NCBI RefSeq assembly: GCF_011039205.1
Contig: NZ_JAAKEL010000004.1
Span: 124,001 to 188,000, forward strand
Direction: 5' to 3'
From: Dysgonomonas sp. ZJ279
GTDB lineage: Bacteria > Bacteroidota > Bacteroidia > Bacteroidales > Dysgonomonadaceae
Length of the DNA: 64,000 nt
Of the stretch, positions 46,394 through 56,526 are shown piece by piece (within the stretch, counting starts at the first letter, position 1; every line of letters begins with the position of its first letter). Position numbers and translations under genes: made by a program. The notes beneath the pieces were generated by a model. That model saw only the letters and a program-made list of their open reading frames with translations, made no database searches and was not told the DNA's origin.

Positions 46394-49300
46394 ATGAAGA
46401 ATAAACTATTATTTCTCTTCTTATGTATTTTAAATTTCTCTTTAGCCTTTGCTCAGAATGATGCAGTAAAAGGTAAAGTGACTGATGAGACAGGCGAGCC
46501 TATTGCAGGTGCAGTTGTCGCAATAAAAGGCACAAGTGTAGGTACAACCACTGATGCTGATGGTATGTATTCTATTAACGCTGCAAATTCTACGACGCTT
46601 AGATTTTCTTTTCTAGGTTATGAAACAAAAGAAGTTGTCGTTTCAGGTAGAACTCTTAATGTCAGATTAGATCTTAACGACCAACAGTTGGATGATGTGA
46701 TTGTTGTAGCTTATGGTACGGCATCAAAAGCCGGATATACCGGTTCGGCATCTACAGTAAGTAAAAAAGAAATAGCAAAATCTCAGGTAAGTAGTGTATC
46801 TCGTTTGTTACAAGGTGCAGCTGCCGGTGTGCAATCTGTAGCAGTATCAGGTCAGCCCGGTTCAGATGCCGATATATTTATTCGTGGTATAGGATCTGTT
46901 AATGCTTCGAGTACTCCTTTATATATTGTAGATGGAGCTCCTTTTGATGGTGCATTAAGCTCAATAAATCCCGCAGATATTGAATCTATTAATGTAATGA
47001 AAGATGCTGCCGGTACGGCTCTTTACGGTTCTCGTGCTGCTAATGGTCTTATAATTATAACAACAAAACAAGGTAGTAAAAGACAAAAAGCACAGATTGA
47101 TGCCAGTTTTAAATATGGTGTATCTTCGCGTGCAGTAGCTGATTATAAGCAAGTTTCAACAAATGAATATTTCATGTTGTATTGGGATGCTCTACGTAAC
47201 AATCAGTTGTACTATAACGATAAATCACCGGCTGAAGCAGCTGCTTATGCATCATCGAATATTGTATCTACACTAGGTATCAATCCTTATGGAACAAGAA
47301 TTCCGCAACCCGTAGGCACAGATGGTAAAATAGTAAGTGGGGCTACTCCTCTTTGGGACGATAATTGGTCAGATGCATATACACAAGATGCTAACCGTAC
47401 CGAAGCCCAGATTAATATTGGTGGCGGCGGTGAAAATTCCACTTATTATATCTCATTAGGTTATTTGAATGATCAAGGTATTGCTTTAGCTTCTGATTTC
47501 AAGAGATATACAGGACGGGTTAACTTGAATGCCGATTTAAGAAAAGGGTTACGCGTTTCTGCAAATTTATCACTTATACACTCTAAACAAAATGCACCGC
47601 AAGGTGATGATAGCAGCACGAGCAACACATTGAATACAGCTCGTCTAATCCCTAGTTTTTATCCTATTTGGGAACGAGATCTTGAAACAGGAGCTTTTCT
47701 TAAGACAGCCGATGGACAAAGAATTATTGACTATGGTCCTTATCGTCCATCAGGGGCAGTACCTAAATACAATCACTTGGGAACTTCTCCATTCGACTAT
47801 AATAGAATAACCAGAGATATGGCTTCCTTAAGAACGGCAGTAGAAATAGATATTTATAAAGGGTTGATGTATAAAGGTAGTCTAAACATTGATTACACTA
47901 ATAAAAATGACCATGACTACACTAATCCTGTGTATGGTAGCGGTTCATATAATACTTATCCGGGAGAAATAACAAGGTATAATAGCCGTACAACCGGATT
48001 TACAGGTAATAATATTATTACCTATAACAGAACGGTTAATACAATTCATAATTTTAAGATATTGGCCGGACAAGAATTTTATGAATATAACACAGCCTTT
48101 ATTGAAGGAACACGAACCGGTTTGCCGGCGTTAGGTCTCGAAGAACCTGCAGCAGCAAGTCAGCTTAATTCTTTTACAGGCTTCTCCGACAATTATAAAC
48201 TATTAAGCTTCTTCGGTAACATCGATTATAATTACAACCATAAGTATTATGGTTCAGCATCTATACGTCGCGATGGTTCATCAAGATTTTCACCTGATTC
48301 CCGCTGGGGTACATTCTGGTCAGTAGGGGGATCGTGGAGAATTTCGGAAGAAGACTTCATGAAAAATATTAGAGAAATAACAAAGCTATCGATACGTTCC
48401 AGTTATGGAGGACAAGGTAATGATAGAATAAATGATAGTAGTGGTAACGAAATATATTACGCATATCAAGATCTCTTTTCTATAAAAAATAATCTTGGAG
48501 AATCTGGTTTTGTAAAAGAAAATATGTCTAACCCTAATTTGAAGTGGGAAACAAATCTGAATTTCAACCTCGGTGTAGACTTCGGATTATTCGATAATAG
48601 ATTAACCGGATCGATAGAGTATTTTAACCGTCGTTCTAAAGATTTGCTATTTAATATACCTAAGGCTCTTTCTACCGGATACAGTGGCTACACAGCAAAC
48701 GCAGGTGCACTGAAAAATGTTGGTTATGAAATAATGATAACAGGTACTCCTATCAAAACAAAAGATTTAACATGGACTATCTCGGCAAATGTAACCCAAT
48801 ATAAAAATGAAATTACCGACTTGCCACAGGATCCTATTATAACAAGCAACAAAATATTAACAAAAGGAGGTTCAGTATATGATTTTTTCTTAGTAGAGTG
48901 GGCCGGAGTAGATCCTACTGATGGATTGGCACAATGGTATAAAACCGATGCTAACGGAAACAGAGTAAAAACAAAAGTTTACAATGAAGCAAATACTACC
49001 AACTCAAAAATAGTAGCGGGTTCGGCTATACCTGATCTTGTAGGAGGATTTAGTACAAGTATTACGTTCCGTGATTTTGACTTTTCAACTTTATTTGCAT
49101 ACGCACTTGGTGGAAAGATATATAATCAAGATAAGATAATGATTTTGAATAATGGACGAACCGCAGGTCGTGCGATGTCGGAAGAAATATTGAAACGTTG
49201 GACTCCGGAAAATAGAGATACTGATGTTCCTCGTATGCAGACTTCTACAGCAAATGCATGGACTAGCCAATCTACCCGTTTTTTAGTCGATGGAGATTAT

Positions 49301-49516
49301 CTACGTATGAAAAATATTACTTTAGGTTATAATATTCCTACATCTTTATTGAATAAAGCTCAAATAGGTGCTTGTCGATTGTATATACAGGGAGAAAACT
49401 TGTTGACAGTATTTGGAGAACAAGGATTAGACCCGGAACAAAGTGTAAATGGGGTATCTTACTTTAGATATCCGGCAATGAAAACATTTTCATTCGGAAT
49501 GAATCTATCGTTTTAA
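46394..49516 (+). CDS. SusC/RagA-family TonB-dependent outer-membrane transporter
   Basis: 1040 residues. Signal peptide ending AFA-QN; carboxypeptidase-like domain (VKGKVTDETGEPIAGAVVAI); TonB-box region LDDVIVVAYG; plug with IFIRGIGSVNASSTPLYIVD and ALYGSRAANGLIIITTKQG; barrel ending FGMNLSF. It is driven by a consensus promoter with a long leader. The SusD partner starts 33 bp downstream. No carbohydrate-active enzyme is nearby, so the ligand need not be a glycan; RagA-type proteins of this size can import peptides. Confidence 0.97.
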   Translation: MKNKLLFLFLCILNFSLAFAQNDAVKGKVTDETGEPIAGAVVAIKGTSVGTTTDADGMYSINAANSTTLRFSFLGYETKEVVVSGRTLNVRLDLNDQQLDDVIVVAYGTASKAGYTGSASTVSKKEIAKSQVSSVSRLLQGAAAGVQSVAVSGQPGSDADIFIRGIGSVNASSTPLYIVDGAPFDGALSSINPADIESINVMKDAAGTALYGSRAANGLIIITTKQGSKRQKAQIDASFKYGVSSRAVADYKQVSTNEYFMLYWDALRNNQLYYNDKSPAEAAAYASSNIVSTLGINPYGTRIPQPVGTDGKIVSGATPLWDDNWSDAYTQDANRTEAQINIGGGGENSTYYISLGYLNDQGIALASDFKRYTGRVNLNADLRKGLRVSANLSLIHSKQNAPQGDDSSTSNTLNTARLIPSFYPIWERDLETGAFLKTADGQRIIDYGPYRPSGAVPKYNHLGTSPFDYNRITRDMASLRTAVEIDIYKGLMYKGSLNIDYTNKNDHDYTNPVYGSGSYNTYPGEITRYNSRTTGFTGNNIITYNRTVNTIHNFKILAGQEFYEYNTAFIEGTRTGLPALGLEEPAAASQLNSFTGFSDNYKLLSFFGNIDYNYNHKYYGSASIRRDGSSRFSPDSRWGTFWSVGGSWRISEEDFMKNIREITKLSIRSSYGGQGNDRINDSSGNEIYYAYQDLFSIKNNLGESGFVKENMSNPNLKWETNLNFNLGVDFGLFDNRLTGSIEYFNRRSKDLLFNIPKALSTGYSGYTANAGALKNVGYEIMITGTPIKTKDLTWTISANVTQYKNEITDLPQDPIITSNKILTKGGSVYDFFLVEWAGVDPTDGLAQWYKTDANGNRVKTKVYNEANTTNSKIVAGSAIPDLVGGFSTSITFRDFDFSTLFAYALGGKIYNQDKIMILNNGRTAGRAMSEEILKRWTPENRDTDVPRMQTSTANAWTSQSTRFLVDGDYLRMKNITLGYNIPTSLLNKAQIGACRLYIQGENLLTVFGEQGLDPEQSVNGVSYFRYPAMKTFSFGMNLSF

Positions 49517-49548
49517 ACAATTATCGAATCTAAAAAAGAAATATTAAT

Positions 49549-51033
49549 ATGAAAAAAATTATATATTCATTTTGGGCGCTTTTGTTAGGAGTAACACTTT
49601 ATTCATGCGATATGGATATTGATCCGACAAATTCAGTCAATAGTGAACTGGTCTTCGAAAATGCAGACAATGCAGATAAGGTATTAAACGGAACATGGAG
49701 TTATCTTTTCGATACGTACTTTACATACCAAAATCCGGGATGGACATCTGTCTTGTTGGCAAGTGATGCGATGGGTAGTGATATTGCAATCCAACCGGGC
49801 AAATATGGTTACATTGGACATTACGAGTTTTCTACAATGTCGAGTACAAGTACTACATCTGTTACTGCCGCCTGGACGTTGGCTTATAAGACTATAGATA
49901 ATATGAACAACATTATAGCGAGAATAGATGGTGTTGAAGGAAAACCCGAAACGAAAGCAAGAGTGAAAGCTCAAGCTTTGGCTTTAAGAGGGTATATTTA
50001 TCTTAATATGGCATCGTTCTACGCATTATCTTATGAAAAAGATCCTGCAGCACTTTGCGTTCCTATTTATACTGAACCATCGAGCATATTAACAGAAGGT
50101 AAACCAAAAAGCCAATTAAAAGACGTATTTAAAAGGGCTGAAGATGACCTTACTGAGGCTTACAAAACTATTGGAGACTACAATAGATCCGGTCTAAAAT
50201 ATAAGATAGATAAGAATGTTATAGCAGGACTTTTAGCACGATTGTATCTTCAAACCAGTAACTGGGCAGAAGCTCAATCGTATGCCGAAAAAGCACAATC
50301 AAGTTATTCATGGATGGCTACAGCCAGCTATTTGCAAGGCTTTAATGATTTAGGGAATGCCGAATGGATATGGGGACATGGACAAACAACGGAGCAAAAT
50401 ACAGCTAGCTACAGTTTTCAATACAAAGATGTATCTTCTAAATCATCCGGTTATTATAGTTTTCTTGCCGACCCATATTTCAAAGATTTTTTTGACCAAA
50501 ATGATATCCGTTATCAATTGTTTGAGTGGGATTTAAGTAGATATAAGGGCGCTTTAATGTACAAGAAATTCTTGCTTCGTAGCGATGAGACTGCTGATAT
50601 TGTTTTAATGAGAAAAGCTGAAATGGTATTGATTGAAGCAGAGGCGTATGCAGAACAAGATAAGTTACCATTGGCAATTGCAAAATTGAATGAGCTTAGG
50701 AGTGCACGTAATGCGGATAAGCCAAATTTATCTGGTCTAAATAAAAAAGATCTTATAGAGGTAATACTCATCGAAAGACGTAAAGAATTGTTTGGTGAAG
50801 GATTTTCTCTATCTGATATTATCAGACGTCAAAAAGCTGTTGAACGCAAGGCTGTTCCGAACAATACCGCATTGGTAATTGATGGGAAACCTGTTGAAGT
50901 AGGAGGTGAGGCTGTATACATAAAAGGTCATACCATTACTAAGTTTCCTTCAGGGGATGCTTTTGCTCCAAATAGCACTTATTATTTGTTTGCTATTCCG
51001 GCTTCAGAAACAACGAATAATCCAAATTTATAA
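49549..51033 (+). CDS. SusD/RagB-family outer-membrane lipoprotein
   Basis: 494 residues with a lipobox ending TLYSC (Cys20). SusD architecture: N-terminal TPR-like helices (AQALALRGYIYLNMASFYAL) and the C-terminal SusD region with LIEVILIERRKELFGEGF, the usual RRKEL signature. It caps the SusC barrel encoded 33 bp upstream. A strong terminator lies 28 bp after the stop, so susC-susD is a bicistronic unit. Confidence 0.95.
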   Translation: MKKIIYSFWALLLGVTLYSCDMDIDPTNSVNSELVFENADNADKVLNGTWSYLFDTYFTYQNPGWTSVLLASDAMGSDIAIQPGKYGYIGHYEFSTMSSTSTTSVTAAWTLAYKTIDNMNNIIARIDGVEGKPETKARVKAQALALRGYIYLNMASFYALSYEKDPAALCVPIYTEPSSILTEGKPKSQLKDVFKRAEDDLTEAYKTIGDYNRSGLKYKIDKNVIAGLLARLYLQTSNWAEAQSYAEKAQSSYSWMATASYLQGFNDLGNAEWIWGHGQTTEQNTASYSFQYKDVSSKSSGYYSFLADPYFKDFFDQNDIRYQLFEWDLSRYKGALMYKKFLLRSDETADIVLMRKAEMVLIEAEAYAEQDKLPLAIAKLNELRSARNADKPNLSGLNKKDLIEVILIERRKELFGEGFSLSDIIRRQKAVERKAVPNNTALVIDGKPVEVGGEAVYIKGHTITKFPSGDAFAPNSTYYLFAIPASETTNNPNL

Positions 51034-51061
51034 TATTAGATCAAGTCATTAGACTAAATAT

Positions 51062-51094
51062 AAAAAAGGCAAGTATTTATTACTTGCCTTTTTT
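51062..51094 (+). terminator. Intrinsic terminator after the second susD
   Basis: A 14-bp stem (51062-51075 with 51081-51094), loop TTTAT, and a T tract that overlaps the 3' arm. It is perfectly paired. Confidence 0.93.
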
Positions 51095-51239
51095 AATTAA
51101 AACTATCTACTAATTATAACGTTTTACCTCATACTATAATTATGAGATGAATAGGGCATACGATAATCATAATAAAACAAGTGGCTGTTTTTCTTAAATA
51201 TAATATTAATTTTACATTGTTTTTAATGTATCTCTAAAT

Positions 51240-51989
51240 ATGGCAACAACTATTATTTTAATACTTATAATTATAGGAGCTATTTCTATTGTTATATATC
51301 TATGGCTGCGTTTACAGAGATCAGAAAAGCAGAAGAAATACATAGAAAATCGTCTTAATACTATACAGAAAGGCAATAATGATATTCATTTAGGAACAAT
51401 CGAGACTGTACTGAATCCTCATTTATTCAAGAATATATTAAATTCGGTACAATCGCATGCTTACCAGACTTATTTTGCTTTGGATAAACTGGCAAATATT
51501 CTTGATTATATCCTTTACGAGAGCAAAAACAGATATGTTACACCAAAAGAAGAAATTGAATTTGCGAAAGACCTAATTGAAGTAAATAGGATTAAATTAA
51601 GCCCTTTGTTCGAATTGACCATAAAAACAAAAATAGACGAAACAGCATCGCTATATGCACAGAAAGTATTAGCACCGCTTATTACCATCGACTTGATTGA
51701 AAATGCATTTAAACATGCTGATCTACAAAGCAAAGATGCGTATATTTCGATCGTTTTTGGATTTAAAGACAATGTATTTACACTGACAGTATCAAATAAA
51801 ATATCTCCAAAAGCCAGTTTAAAGAAAGAAAAAAGTGGAATTGGGAATGTGACATTCGAGCAACGACTGGATATACTATATAAAGGTTGTTACGAATTGG
51901 AACGAATAATAGACGATGATGCATTCATAGCTCATTTAAAAATCAATCTGAATGAATACAAAACTAAAATGCTTGATTCTGGACGATGA
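51240..51989 (+). CDS. LytS/YehU-type sensor histidine kinase, short form
   Basis: 249 residues. One N-terminal membrane helix (residues about 3-22), a short coiled linker, then the His_kinase core LNPHLFKNILNSVQS, whose His is the phosphorylation site, and an ATPase domain with DLIENAFKHA and the G-box KSGIGNVTFEQRL. There is no periplasmic sensor domain, so it must sense through the membrane helix or a partner. It overlaps the response regulator by 38 bp. It lies 206 bp after the SusD stop, beyond a terminator, so a link to SusC/SusD is only positional. Confidence 0.9.
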   Translation: MATTIILILIIIGAISIVIYLWLRLQRSEKQKKYIENRLNTIQKGNNDIHLGTIETVLNPHLFKNILNSVQSHAYQTYFALDKLANILDYILYESKNRYVTPKEEIEFAKDLIEVNRIKLSPLFELTIKTKIDETASLYAQKVLAPLITIDLIENAFKHADLQSKDAYISIVFGFKDNVFTLTVSNKISPKASLKKEKSGIGNVTFEQRLDILYKGCYELERIIDDDAFIAHLKINLNEYKTKMLDSGR

Positions 51990-52668
51990 ATTGCCCGGCT
52001 TAACTTATTTGAAGTTACTATGCGAGCAATTTTCTGAAGTAGAAGTAGTCAAGGCTTTTAATGATCCTCAAGTATTTCTGGAAGAAATTCATCTTTTAGA
52101 ATTTGATGTCTGTATTCTCGATATAGAGATGGGTGGCATGAATGGCTTGCAGATAGCTAATCTATTAAAAGACAAAGCAATTATATTTGTCACTGCCTAC
52201 AAAGAATATGCAGCAGAAGCTTTTGATCTAAATGCAGTCGACTATGTCCGTAAACCCATTCAACGAGATCGATTGAAACAAGCCATTGATAAAGCTATCG
52301 AAAGGGTTGAGAAAGCCCGACAAGAGAAGACCTTTGTTCAATTGAACAGTGAAAAAGGAAAAGCTTTACTTTACTTCGATCAGATCAATTATATAACAAT
52401 CTCAGATACCGATAGCCGAGATAAGATGGTGCATCTGTCTGATGGAAAAATTCTCATCCTTAAAAACATCTCTTTTGATAAACTTTTAGATCTATTGCCT
52501 GATAATTTATTTTGTCGCATCAATAAAAAAGAAATTATTGCGTTAAGAATAATTCAATACTTTTCTTATGATGAAATAATCACCTCAATTATCCATAATG
52601 AAACTCCAATTCATTTTTTTCTATCTGATATATACAGAATAGATTTTATGAAGAAAACCAATCCATAA
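51952..52668 (+). CDS. LytTR-family response regulator
   Basis: 238 residues. Receiver domain with the acidic pair at DDE (residues 11-13), phosphoacceptor Asp57 in CILDIEMGG, the conserved Thr/Ala in FVTAY and Lys in RKPIQ. A LytTR DNA-binding domain follows from about residue 130 (FDQINYITISD and FCRINKKEIIALRII). It overlaps the 3' end of the kinase gene by 38 bp, so the two are translationally coupled and form a cognate pair. LytTR proteins bind paired direct repeats; I did not identify such a site here. Confidence 0.93.
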   Translation: MNTKLKCLILDDELPGLTYLKLLCEQFSEVEVVKAFNDPQVFLEEIHLLEFDVCILDIEMGGMNGLQIANLLKDKAIIFVTAYKEYAAEAFDLNAVDYVRKPIQRDRLKQAIDKAIERVEKARQEKTFVQLNSEKGKALLYFDQINYITISDTDSRDKMVHLSDGKILILKNISFDKLLDLLPDNLFCRINKKEIIALRIIQYFSYDEIITSIIHNETPIHFFLSDIYRIDFMKKTNP

Positions 52669-52803
52669 GTAAGATTTCATCTCAGTATTTCCCTGCCTTG
52701 TTACATTTTTACCTGATTTCATTTCCTTTCCGGTTTTTCATTTGTTTATATACATAAATTTACATTCAAATTAATATTTAATTGTAAAATTACAGATCAG
52801 AGC

Positions 52804-55077
52804 ATGAAAAAAATCAGGAATATATTTTTCTATATCATCATCATAGGCGGCTTCTCATCACTAATGTATTGGATTATATCCACAGGTAAAGGATTGGAAA
52901 ATGGGAGAGGGATTGTATCCAAATCTTTAGAGAATTCAGCTTTTCAAGAATTTATGAATTCTATCATAGGCAACCTACATCATTCGATAGGATTATTATT
53001 ACTTCAAATAATCATTATAATTATCGTAGCCAGAATCTTCGGGTGGATGTTTAAAAAAATTGGACAACCAATGGTTATTGGCGAAATTTTGGCAGGGATA
53101 GTCCTCGGACCATCTCTACTTGGTATGTACTTTCCTGATGTTTCAGAGTTTTTATTCCCGCTACAATCACTAGGTAATTTAAATATTTTAAGTCAGATCG
53201 GACTAATATTATTCATGTTCGTCATAGGTATGGAATTAAACCTGAAAGTTCTTCGAAACAAAGCGCATGAGGCGATTGTAATTAGCCATGCAAGTATCAT
53301 AATTCCATTTACATTAGGTGTTGGGTTGGCCTATTTTATATATACGGCTCATGCTCCCGAACATGTCGAATTTTCATCTTTTGCTCTATTCATAGGTATA
53401 TCGATGAGTATTACAGCGTTTCCTGTATTGGCTCGTATCATTCAGGAACGAGGTATTCACAAAACTAAACTGGGAGCTGTTGTTATTACCTGTGCTGCCG
53501 CCGACGATATTACAGCATGGTGCTTGCTGGCTGTTGTTATCGCGATTGTAAAAGCAGGATCATTTGTCAGTTCATTATATACTATACTATTAGCAGTAGC
53601 TTATGTCTTTTTCATGATGAAAATGGTACGCCCTTTTTTGAAAAGAATAGGCGAATTGTATCAGTCTGAAAAGAATTTAGGAAAATCGATGGTTGCATTG
53701 TTTTTCCTTGTATTGCTTATATCATCTTTTATTACAGAAACAATTGGTATTCATGCGCTTTTCGGTGCTTTTATGGCAGGTGTTATTATGCCTTCGAATA
53801 TGCGTTTTAGAAGTATGTTTATCGAAAAGATCGAAGATGTAGCCTTAGTTTTACTTCTGCCTCTATTTTTTGTTATCAGTGGATTAAGAACAGAGATCGG
53901 ATTATTAAATGATCCTGCTCTGTGGGGTATTACCGGCATAATAATTCTGGTAGCTGTAATTGGTAAATTTGTAGGGAGTGCTTTAGCAGCAAGATTTGTT
54001 GGACAAAACTGGCGCGATAGTCTTACGATTGGCACATTGATGAATACACGAGGATTGATGGAACTCGTTGTTTTGAATATAGGGTATGAATTGGGCGTCT
54101 TAAATGCTGAGACATTCGCAATGATGGTTATAATGGCTCTTGTCACCACTTTCATGACCGGACCATCTCTAAACCTAATCCATAAAATATTCAAAACCGA
54201 TAAAGAAGTTGTTAATGAGAAGATGTATGATCTTGCCCGATATAAATTACTCTTGTTTTTCCGTAATCCATCGAAAGGAGCAGCATTAGTAAAGTTAGCG
54301 AACGGTTTGTCGAAAAGGGTGGACGATAATACTTCCATTACGGCTATCCATTTTGCATCTTCAAGCGGATTGCATCAGATAGATACCGATATATATGAAA
54401 AAGAGAGCTTTGCTCCCGTAATTGCAGAAGCACATTCTCTAAATCGTAAAATAATATCGTTATTTAAAATATCGAATGATATTGCCTCCGATGTTGTTGA
54501 TATAGCGAATAAGGGGGATCATGATTTACTACTGATGAATTTAGAAGAATCGATTTTCGAAGGAAGTGTACTGGGTCGTGTGTTTGGTTTTACGACACAA
54601 ATTATTAATCCCGAAAAATTGATAAATACCGTGACGGGAAAAGAAAAACTGATCGAAAACTCTCTAATTGATAACAACACACGTTTAATACTGGCTAAAA
54701 CTAAAATACCGGTTGGCATATTGGTAGATAAAGAATTAGAGGAAATTGATAATGTATTTATCCCTATTTTCAATGAAAGAGATGAATTCCTTATCACATA
54801 TGCACAGAAACTTATTCATAACGCAGATGCACAAATTTCAATACTCGATCAGTCTGACAAAGAAAATCATACAATAAAAGAACGTATCAGATTGATTGAA
54901 CATAATGCACCAAATCACATTCGATCTGTGAGCTTAGAATATATAAACGAAGCTTTTCTCAATAAGCAGAATTTAATCGTTATAAGTTTGGAGAATTTTG
55001 ATAAATTATTTCACTTTAACAAAGAATGGATAAATAAATCTACATCTGTTCTTATTTGTTCTCCAAGTAAAGTTTAA
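52804..55077 (+). CDS. CPA2-family cation:proton antiporter with a C-terminal Usp-like domain
   Basis: 757 residues. One helix near the N-terminus, then a 12-helix Na+/H+ exchanger domain (residues about 60-465) with GQPMVIGEILAGIVLGPSLLG, CAAADDITAW and the conserved RGLMELVVLNIG. The C-terminal 280 residues are soluble and resemble paired UspA-like domains, as in Bacteroidetes and cyanobacterial NapA/KefB relatives. It probably exchanges K+ or Na+ for H+ in pH or osmotic control. It is monocistronic and ends at a convergent hairpin. Confidence 0.9.
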   Translation: MKKIRNIFFYIIIIGGFSSLMYWIISTGKGLENGRGIVSKSLENSAFQEFMNSIIGNLHHSIGLLLLQIIIIIIVARIFGWMFKKIGQPMVIGEILAGIVLGPSLLGMYFPDVSEFLFPLQSLGNLNILSQIGLILFMFVIGMELNLKVLRNKAHEAIVISHASIIIPFTLGVGLAYFIYTAHAPEHVEFSSFALFIGISMSITAFPVLARIIQERGIHKTKLGAVVITCAAADDITAWCLLAVVIAIVKAGSFVSSLYTILLAVAYVFFMMKMVRPFLKRIGELYQSEKNLGKSMVALFFLVLLISSFITETIGIHALFGAFMAGVIMPSNMRFRSMFIEKIEDVALVLLLPLFFVISGLRTEIGLLNDPALWGITGIIILVAVIGKFVGSALAARFVGQNWRDSLTIGTLMNTRGLMELVVLNIGYELGVLNAETFAMMVIMALVTTFMTGPSLNLIHKIFKTDKEVVNEKMYDLARYKLLLFFRNPSKGAALVKLANGLSKRVDDNTSITAIHFASSSGLHQIDTDIYEKESFAPVIAEAHSLNRKIISLFKISNDIASDVVDIANKGDHDLLLMNLEESIFEGSVLGRVFGFTTQIINPEKLINTVTGKEKLIENSLIDNNTRLILAKTKIPVGILVDKELEEIDNVFIPIFNERDEFLITYAQKLIHNADAQISILDQSDKENHTIKERIRLIEHNAPNHIRSVSLEYINEAFLNKQNLIVISLENFDKLFHFNKEWINKSTSVLICSPSKV

Positions 55078-55092
55078 TATTTGTAGGAATAG

Positions 55093-55130
55093 ATAAGCGC
55101 AATGATTATTCAGTCATTGCGCTTATTGTT
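55093..55130. terminator. Terminator hairpin between the antiporter and the DEAD-box helicase
   Basis: A 13-bp perfect stem (55093-55105 with 55114-55126) and an 8-base loop. It is followed by TGTTTTATT on the plus strand. Its position between convergent genes suggests it serves mainly the antiporter and perhaps both. Confidence 0.82.
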
Positions 55131-55157
55131 TTATTGTCCAAAAATTCTAAATAAATA

Positions 55158-56501
55158 TTACTCTTCTTCTTTTTTAATCACATTGCGAGCTACCTCTATC
55201 TTGTATTTTTTGCCTTTCATTTTTTGATCTTTAATAATAGTCAGTAAAGATTTGACTTTAGATGAACGAACAGCGGCAAACGAAATAAAGTCCTTTACTT
55301 CGATTAATCCTAAGTCCGCTTTATCAAGCTGCCCTATCTGTAAAAAGAAGCCGACAATGTCACCTTTATTAAGTTTATTCTTTTTACCTCCACTTACGTA
55401 GATTGTTGCAAATTCGGGGCGTTCGGGTAACGACTTATTCGCAGGAACTTTTAAAACGTTTAAATTATTGGGTATATAATCGGGAGCTTTATCATCTTTG
55501 AATAGTAAAATATAAGCTGTTCCATGCGCATGCATACGAGCCGTACGGCCATTACGGTGTGTAAACTCGCTTTCTTTAGATGGTAAATGATAATGTACTA
55601 CATGCTTCATTTCGGGTATATCCAGCCCTCGTGCTGCAAGGTCTGTAGTAACAAGATAACGTAAACTGCCATTTCTGAACTGAATCAAAACACGTTCGCG
55701 GTCATCCTGATCCATTCCTCCGTGATAATAACCTGTTTGTATGCCTTTAGCTGTGAGTAAATCGCTGATACGTTCTGCCACTTCACGGTGATTACAAAAG
55801 ATCAGTGCAGGTTCTGAGTTGAATGAGCAAATAAGTTGGAATAAAGTATCCACTTTATCTTTATCAGGAGATAAGACAAGCTTTATAGAAAGAGCATTGC
55901 TCTTTTCTTCTTCTGTATAATTTAAAGTCTTCGGTGATGCAACTTGTATAAAATCGGGAATTTCAACATCTGAAGTCGCTGATATTAAAATCTTCTTTTC
56001 CATATTGCGTAGTTGACTAATAATAGTACTCATCTCGTCTTGAAACCCAAGTTGCAACGATTTGTCAAATTCGTCTAATACTAATGTATGTATTGAATCG
56101 GTAGAGAAAGATTCGCGTTCTAGATGATCGGTCAATCGTCCGGGTGTACCAATTAGTAGGGCAGGAGGATTCGTTAAATTTTTCAGTTCCGTATCGATAG
56201 AATGTCCACCATAACAAACGTTTACTTTATAGCCTGTGCCCATTTTCTTCCAAACCTGTTCTATTTGGATAGCAAGTTCGCGGGAAGGTACAATTACTAA
56301 ACATTGTACAGTTTTCACATCTGCTTTTAATAATTCCAGTATGGGAAGTAAAAACGCAATTGTTTTACCTGAGCCTGTCGGTGATAAAAGTATTGTATCC
56401 TTTTCGTTAATTATTGCAGACTGAGCTGCAATCTGCATTTCGTTTAAGGCATCAATGCCCAGATTAGACAATATTGTATCTAGTTGAATCTTTGTTTTCA
56501 T
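55158..56501 (-). CDS. dbpA: DbpA-like DEAD-box RNA helicase
   Basis: 447 residues. Helicase motifs in order: Q-motif region NEMQ, SPTGSGKT (I), PSRELA (Ia), GTPGRL (Ib), DEFD (II, a variant of DEAD), SAT (III), TTDLAARGLD (V) and HRNGRTARM (VI). The C-terminal 75 residues, from KLNKGDIVGFFLQIG to IKDQKMKGKKYKIEVA, match the DbpA RNA-binding domain that recognises 23S rRNA during ribosome assembly. An exact -7 element ends 5 bp before the ATG, so the mRNA may be leaderless. It lies 25 bp after the DUF5131 gene on the same strand. Confidence 0.88.
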   Translation of the reverse strand: MKTKIQLDTILSNLGIDALNEMQIAAQSAIINEKDTILLSPTGSGKTIAFLLPILELLKADVKTVQCLVIVPSRELAIQIEQVWKKMGTGYKVNVCYGGHSIDTELKNLTNPPALLIGTPGRLTDHLERESFSTDSIHTLVLDEFDKSLQLGFQDEMSTIISQLRNMEKKILISATSDVEIPDFIQVASPKTLNYTEEEKSNALSIKLVLSPDKDKVDTLFQLICSFNSEPALIFCNHREVAERISDLLTAKGIQTGYYHGGMDQDDRERVLIQFRNGSLRYLVTTDLAARGLDIPEMKHVVHYHLPSKESEFTHRNGRTARMHAHGTAYILLFKDDKAPDYIPNNLNVLKVPANKSLPERPEFATIYVSGGKKNKLNKGDIVGFFLQIGQLDKADLGLIEVKDFISFAAVRSSKVKSLLTIIKDQKMKGKKYKIEVARNVIKKEEE

Positions 56502-56505
56502 ACTG

Positions 56506-56513
56506 CAAAGGTA
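56506..56513 (-). promoter_or_regulatory. -7 element immediately before the helicase start codon
   Basis: The minus strand reads TACCTTTG, exact to TAnnTTTG, ending 4 bp before the ATG at 56501. Transcription would start at or within a few bases of the ATG. Confidence 0.4.
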
Positions 56514-56526
56514 ATCTATTGTAATG

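Noticed and set aside
53751-54338. 195-codon minus-strand ORF
   Set aside because: It lies wholly inside the antiporter gene. Its hydrophobic composition mirrors the membrane helices on the other strand.
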